Shown here: in pieces, positions 13,965 to 17,540 of the stretch | Layout: the number at the start of each line of letters is the position of its first letter | How positions within the stretch are numbered: position 1 is the stretch's first letter | Assembly: GCA_026707185.1 (NCBI GenBank) | Contig: JAPOXI010000082.1 | Span: forward strand, 1-17,540 | Source: Chloroflexota bacterium | GTDB lineage: Bacteria > Chloroflexota > UBA11872 | Direction of reading: 5' to 3' | DNA: 17,540 nt | Made by a program: the position numbers and the translations under genes | Notes under the pieces: generated by a model | Seen by the model: the letters and a program-made list of their open reading frames with translations, nothing else | Databases searched by the model: none | Told to the model about the DNA's origin: nothing

Positions 13965-15418
13965 CCGACGAACCTCTGATCTACGACCTGTCCAGTCCCG
14001 GACGGCGAGGCGTGCGGCCTCCGTTGGCGCAGTTCGATCCGGTCGACCCGGCCACGGTGCTGCCGGCTTCCGAGCTTCGATCCGACCTGCCGTTACCCGA
14101 GGCCTCTGAAATCGACGTGATGCGTCACTTCCTGCGCCTCTCGCACAAGAACCACAGCGTGGACACAGCCATGTATCCGCTGGGTTCGTGCACCATGAAG
14201 TACAACCCCAAGGTCAACGAAGTCACGGCTCGGACGCCGGGCCTGGCTGATGTCCATCCGAACCAGCCGCCTGAAACGTGCCAGGGCGCGTTGGCGTTGA
14301 TCTACGAGCTCGAGGATCTGCTGGCCACGATCACCGGCTTCCCGGCGGTGTCCACGCAGCCAGCCGCCGGCTCGCAGGGCGAACTGTGCGGACTGCTCAG
14401 CATCCTGGCCTGGCACGAGTCGCGCGGAGAAACGCGAACCCAGGTCCTCGTGCCTGACTCGGCGCACGGCACGAACCCCGCTACCGGCACGATGAGCGGC
14501 CTGCAGGTCGTCAGCTTGCCAACCGCCGCTGACGGTGGGATCGACCTGGAGAATCTGAAGCAGAGCCTGGGCCCAGGCGTCGCGGCCATCATGCTCACGC
14601 TGCCGAGCACCCTTGGGCTTTTCGAGCGCCGCATCGTTGAGGTGGTCGACCTGGTTCATGCCGCCGGCGCGCAGGTCTACTGCGACGGCGCCAACATGAA
14701 CGCCATGCTGGGCCGCGTGCGCCCGGCGGATCTGGGCATTGACGTGATGCATCTGAATTTACATAAAACCTTCAGTACGCCTCACGGCGGCGGCGGTCCA
14801 GGAGCTGGGGCTCTCGCCGTGCAGGCTCACTTGGAGCCCTTCCTTCCCTCTCCCCGAGTCGTCCGAAACGGCGACGCGTTTGAGCTGGCGGAGCCGTCGC
14901 CTACGAGCATCGGTCGGGTCCACAGCCACCTTGGCAATTTCGGCAACCTGGTGCGCGCCTATACCTACATCCGCTCGCTCGGAGCCGAAGGGCTGCGTGA
15001 GGCCGCCGACGACGCCGTGCTCAACGCCAACTACCTGCGGGCCTCCCTGTCGGACGACTACGACCTGCCCTACGACCGCATCTGCATGCACGAAGTCGTC
15101 CTGGCCGGCACCCGCCAGCGGCGCCTCGGTGTGCGCACCCTCGATATCGCCAAGCGGCTCATCGACTACGGCATTCATCCGCCGACGATTTATTTCCCCA
15201 TAATCGTGGACGAGGCCTTGATGATCGAGCCCACCGAGACCGAGTCCCGCGAATCACTCGACAACCTCATCGACGCCATGCGCCGCATCGCCCGCGAGGC
15301 CGAATCCGATCCCGACAAGCTCCACGATGCCCCCGTAAACGCACCCGTCCGCCGGCTCGACGAAGTCACCGCCAACCGCCGTCCCAACGTCCGCCGTCCC
15401 CCTCGCGGAAGGCCCTAG
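13961..15418 (+). CDS. gcvPB: Glycine dehydrogenase (decarboxylating) subunit 2
   Basis: The 485-residue PLP-bearing half of the two-subunit P protein. Motifs visible are MYPLGSCTMKYNPKVNE (71-87), QPAAGSQGELCGLL (133-146), DSAHGTNPATGTMSG (166-180) and the Schiff-base lysine K269 in MHLNLHKTFSTPHGGGGPGAG. PPTIYFPIIVDEALMIEPTETES closes the conserved part, followed by an Arg/Pro-rich tail. The start is GTG, overlapping the gcvPA stop by 4 nt. With GcvH and GcvPA this makes the decarboxylase, but no T protein (gcvT) lies in this window; the next gene is convergent. Confidence 0.96.
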   Translation: MTDEPLIYDLSSPGRRGVRPPLAQFDPVDPATVLPASELRSDLPLPEASEIDVMRHFLRLSHKNHSVDTAMYPLGSCTMKYNPKVNEVTARTPGLADVHPNQPPETCQGALALIYELEDLLATITGFPAVSTQPAAGSQGELCGLLSILAWHESRGETRTQVLVPDSAHGTNPATGTMSGLQVVSLPTAADGGIDLENLKQSLGPGVAAIMLTLPSTLGLFERRIVEVVDLVHAAGAQVYCDGANMNAMLGRVRPADLGIDVMHLNLHKTFSTPHGGGGPGAGALAVQAHLEPFLPSPRVVRNGDAFELAEPSPTSIGRVHSHLGNFGNLVRAYTYIRSLGAEGLREAADDAVLNANYLRASLSDDYDLPYDRICMHEVVLAGTRQRRLGVRTLDIAKRLIDYGIHPPTIYFPIIVDEALMIEPTETESRESLDNLIDAMRRIAREAESDPDKLHDAPVNAPVRRLDEVTANRRPNVRRPPRGRP

Positions 15419-15500
15419 GCGCGGGTAGCAGGCCGAGCTTCGCCTCCAATACTCCCGGCGGTCTGACAGCGGCCGATGACGCTGCTGCGCTCTGACCAAG

Positions 15501-15527
15501 TCTTCCCGTCCGTCGTGACGGCGAAGA
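15501..15527. terminator. Candidate bidirectional hairpin between gcvPB and the deacetylase gene
   Basis: TCTTC-CCGTC (15501-15510) pairs with GACGG-GAAGA (15517-15521 and 15523-15527) around a 6-nt loop. This gives 10 base pairs with one bulged C at 15522. It sits in the 119-nt gap between convergent genes, where a terminator for both is expected. No T-tract follows on either strand, so it would not be a canonical intrinsic terminator. Confidence 0.45.
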
Positions 15528-15537
15528 GGCTGCGTGG

Positions 15538-16419
15538 CTAACCGGCTGACCGCCATACTTCCTGAAGCTTGCGATAGCCGATGATCTGAATGCCCTCGTC
15601 GTCAACGATCCGGGCGGCTTCCTCGGAAACGGCGACATCAAAGTCCGACTGCCGGCCCTCCGGCGTGCCCGTAACACCGGGGACTCTTGGGTCGGCCATC
15701 ACGGCCCGCAGTTCGTCGGTCGCGATCCCCGGGTGCAGCGCCCACTCACTGAGGCCCGCCGGCAGTTCCCGTAGCCTGGCGGCCAGCACTTCAGCCTTTT
15801 GCTCCGGCGGGATACGGCCCGAGTCCAGGACACCGTGCTCGGCGGCGGGCAAGCCTTGCGCCAGCAAGCTCTCGACCAGGTGTGGCGAGCCTGCGCGCAT
15901 GGCCAACCCGTACTCACGCGCCAACCCGAAGATTAGGTCAAAGATGTCGCTGCGAAACTCGTGCGGACCGTAGTGGGTGTCCAGATGGGAAGGCTCCAGG
16001 CCGAGTGACGTGATCGCCTCGATCTGAGCTCGAAACTCGGTCTCGAGTTCGCCCACATCGGCCGTTTCCAGCATGTGGTCGAAGCGGTCGTCCCCGAAGA
16101 AATACCCGGACTCATCGAGCAGCGTCGGGACGCTTTCCGGTGCCGCCACCGGGCCCCACCGGTAGTGCCGATACTCGGACACGCTGGTCAAATGCACGGC
16201 GAACGAAACCGATGGATGCCTGCGCAGAAAGTCGGCCGCATGCAAGAACCACGGTGTTGGCGCCATCAGTGAGCACGAACTGACCAGCCCCTCGGTCATA
16301 GACCGGATTGCCCCGACGTTCTGGCCGTGACACATACCAAAGTCGTCGGCGTTGACAATCAGTAGCCGGGCGTCGGCGGGATATCCCAACAATTCGTTGG
16401 CTCGTAAAGCAGCGGCCAT
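15538..16419 (-). CDS. YdjC/ChbG-family carbohydrate deacetylase
   Basis: The 293-residue protein matches the YdjC family (ChbG, HpnK), which removes N-acetyl groups from sugars such as chitooligosaccharides. Motifs are LLIVNADDFGMCHGQNVG (19-36, metal-binding D26), FAVHLTSVSEY (73-83, H76) and PSHLDTHYGPH (143-153, H145, D147, H149), which together form the metal site. LSEWALHPGI later matches the family's elhcHPG block. No signal peptide is seen, so it is probably cytoplasmic. Substrate is unknown; members of this family also occur in sugar catabolism clusters. Strong AGGAGGG ribosome-binding site. Divergent from iolD, so the two may share control. Confidence 0.9.
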   Translation of the reverse strand: MAAALRANELLGYPADARLLIVNADDFGMCHGQNVGAIRSMTEGLVSSCSLMAPTPWFLHAADFLRRHPSVSFAVHLTSVSEYRHYRWGPVAAPESVPTLLDESGYFFGDDRFDHMLETADVGELETEFRAQIEAITSLGLEPSHLDTHYGPHEFRSDIFDLIFGLAREYGLAMRAGSPHLVESLLAQGLPAAEHGVLDSGRIPPEQKAEVLAARLRELPAGLSEWALHPGIATDELRAVMADPRVPGVTGTPEGRQSDFDVAVSEEAARIVDDEGIQIIGYRKLQEVWRSAG

Positions 16420-16424
16420 TGCGG

Positions 16425-16431
16425 CCCTCCT
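16425..16431 (-). promoter_or_regulatory. Strong ribosome-binding site of the deacetylase gene
   Basis: On the minus strand AGGAGGG lies 5 nt upstream of the ATG at 16419. It is the best Shine-Dalgarno match in the window and fixes the start codon of the YdjC-family gene. Confidence 0.75.
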
Positions 16432-16461
16432 AGGTCGAACGTGGGATTTGCGTCATTCTCG

Positions 16462-16467
16462 TATGAT
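16462..16467 (+). promoter_or_regulatory. Candidate -10 box (TATGAT) for iolD
   Basis: TATGAT differs from TATAAT at one base. Transcription from it would start near 16474 and give a leader of about 110 nt before the iolD ATG, containing the inverted repeats at 16486-16537. No good -35 box is found 16-18 nt upstream, so an activator or a different sigma factor may be needed, or the match may be chance. Confidence 0.4.
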
Positions 16468-16485
16468 TTCCTGTGGCCTGGCTGA

Positions 16486-16537
16486 CAGTTGCGCGCGACT
16501 CGTTGGGTGACGTGGCAACTGAAGGCCCAACGCGTCG
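16486..16537 (+). promoter_or_regulatory. Interleaved inverted repeats in the iolD leader (possible pseudoknot or operator)
   Basis: Two inverted repeats interlock. Repeat A is CAGTTGC (16486-16492) with GCAACTG (16515-16521), 7 of 7 pairs. Repeat B is CGACTCGTTGGG (16496-16507) with CCCAACGCGTCG (16526-16537), 11 of 12 pairs. Their arms run A-B-A'-B', so as RNA they would form an H-type pseudoknot or two mutually exclusive hairpins. As DNA, B alone would be a good dyad operator. B is unlikely by chance in so short a gap; A alone could be chance. Lies between the candidate -10 and iolD. Confidence 0.45.
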
Positions 16538-16582
16538 AGACCTTGCCAGACGACTGCTGACCAAAGCCAAAGGGCATGCCAG

Positions 16583-17540
16583 ATGAAGAAGACGATGGCG
16601 CAGGCGCTCGTCGAGTTCCTCAAGGTGCAGCACGTGGCCCGCGACGGCCAGCAACAGCCATTCTTTGCCGGCTGTTTCGGCATCTTCGGCCACGGCAACG
16701 TGGCTGGCGTGGGCGAGGCCCTGCAGGAAAACCCCGACTTTCGCTACTACCAGGCCCGCAACGAGCAGTCCATGGTCCACAGCGCCATCGGCTACGCCAA
16801 GATGAAAAACCGCCTGGGCGCCCTGGCCTGCACCTCCTCCATCGGTCCCGGCGCCACCAACATGGTCACCGGCGCCGCCACCGCCACCATCAACCGCCTG
16901 CCCGTCCTGCTGCTGCCCGGCGACATATTTTCCAACCGAAAGGTCGCCCCGGTCCTGCAGCAGCTCGAAGCTCCCTGGTCCCACGACGTCTCCGTCAACG
17001 ACTGCTTCCGCCCCGTGTCCACCTACTGGGACCGCATCAACCGGCCCGACCAGCTGGTTCCCGCCCTGATGGAGACGATGCGCGTCCTGACCTCGCCCGC
17101 CTCCACCGGCGCCGTCACGCTCTGCCTGCCGCAGGACGTGCAAACCGAGGCCTATGACTATCCCGACGGCCTGTATGAACCCCGAGTCTGGGACATCCCT
17201 CGCGCTCGCCCCGACGCCGGTTTGGTCCAGCGAGCGGCCGCCTGGATCCAGGCCAGCCAGCGCCCGCTGATCATCGCCGGCGGTGGCGTGCTCTACAGCG
17301 AAGCCTCGGCCACGCTACAAGCCTTCGTAGAGGCCACCGGAATCCCCGTTTCGGAAACCAAGGCCGGCAAAGGCTCGCTGCCGCACGACCATCCGCAGGT
17401 CCTGGGCGCCGTCGGGTTCTCCGGCGGCACAGCCGCCAACCTGGTGGCGAACGACGCCGACCTGATCATCGGCATCGGCACCCGATACACCGACTTCACC
17501 ACCGCCTCCAAGACCCAGTTCCAGAACCCGGATGTCCGCT
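16583..17540 (+). CDS. iolD: 3D-(3,5/4)-trihydroxycyclohexane-1,2-dione acylhydrolase (IolD), N-terminal part; 3' end outside window
   Basis: The frame is open from the ATG at 16583 to the window end: 319 residues of an expected 620-650. IolD is a thiamine-diphosphate enzyme that opens the ring of trihydroxycyclohexanedione in myo-inositol catabolism. Matches to the B. subtilis enzyme are long: MAQALVEFL, IFGHGNVAGVGEAL (34-47), YQARNEQSMVHSAIGYAK with E61 as the likely ThDP-activating Glu, SSIGPGATNMVTGAATATINRLPVLLLPGD, PVSTYWDRINRPDQL, and LIIGIGTRYTDFTTASKTQF. General ThDP-family enzymes (acetolactate synthase) are less similar. The ribosome-binding site is weak. Most alanine codons here are GCC (roughly 30 of 40), a stronger bias than in the ribosomal genes. 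Confidence 0.94.
   Translation, partial: MKKTMAQALVEFLKVQHVARDGQQQPFFAGCFGIFGHGNVAGVGEALQENPDFRYYQARNEQSMVHSAIGYAKMKNRLGALACTSSIGPGATNMVTGAATATINRLPVLLLPGDIFSNRKVAPVLQQLEAPWSHDVSVNDCFRPVSTYWDRINRPDQLVPALMETMRVLTSPASTGAVTLCLPQDVQTEAYDYPDGLYEPRVWDIPRARPDAGLVQRAAAWIQASQRPLIIAGGGVLYSEASATLQAFVEATGIPVSETKAGKGSLPHDHPQVLGAVGFSGGTAANLVANDADLIIGIGTRYTDFTTASKTQFQNPDVR

Noticed and set aside
16430..17143. Long minus-strand open frame (237 codons) opposite iolD
   Set aside because: Very Gly/Ala/Val-rich low-complexity product, as expected from the antisense of a GCC-rich gene. iolD on the + strand has strong family matches.

Overview
The window is bacterial, GC-rich (above 60 % by eye) and densely coded. 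No gap between genes exceeds about 165 bases. No tRNA, rRNA, CRISPR array, insertion sequence or phage gene was seen. The gene order map-infA-rpmJ-rpsM-rpsK-rpsD-rpoA-rplQ-truA-rplM-rpsI, a split glycine decarboxylase (gcvPA/gcvPB), and scpA/scpB near a membrane site-2 protease suggest an uncultured Chloroflexota (SAR202/Dehalococcoidia-like) genome. That placement is inferred from gene order and protein style; no phylogeny was run.

Region 1 (1-5301, + strand) is the distal end of the big ribosomal-protein operon. It runs from the 3' end of map through infA, rpmJ, rpsM, rpsK, rpsD, rpoA, rplQ, truA, rplM and rpsI. Genes are tightly spaced, with several 4-nt start/stop overlaps. The translation factor IF-1 carries an unusual N-terminal extension and an internal insertion.

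Region 2 (5298-7749, - strand) meets the ribosomal operon tail to tail, with overlapping stop codons. It encodes, in transcription order, an M50 site-2 protease, a small HD-domain protein, ScpA and ScpB, all overlapping. ScpA and ScpB are the kleisin partners of SMC in chromosome condensation.

Region 3 (7860-10883) holds a coupled minus-strand pair: an S58 (DmpA-like) aminopeptidase followed by a SAM hydroxide adenosyltransferase (DUF62). Divergent from it is a Tat-type lipoprotein with a PA domain and an M28-like domain whose catalytic residues look eroded.

Region 4 (10944-15418) holds a minus-strand MazG with a probable degenerate methylase N-terminal half. Divergent from it is a gcvH-gcvPA-gcvPB operon for glycine decarboxylation. 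No gcvT and no room for a glycine riboswitch are seen here.

Region 5 (15538-17540) has a YdjC/ChbG-type carbohydrate deacetylase (-) divergent from iolD (+), which runs off the window end. The 163-nt region between them contains a -10-like box and two interleaved inverted repeats, a possible regulatory RNA or operator. This is the most promising non-coding signal in the window.
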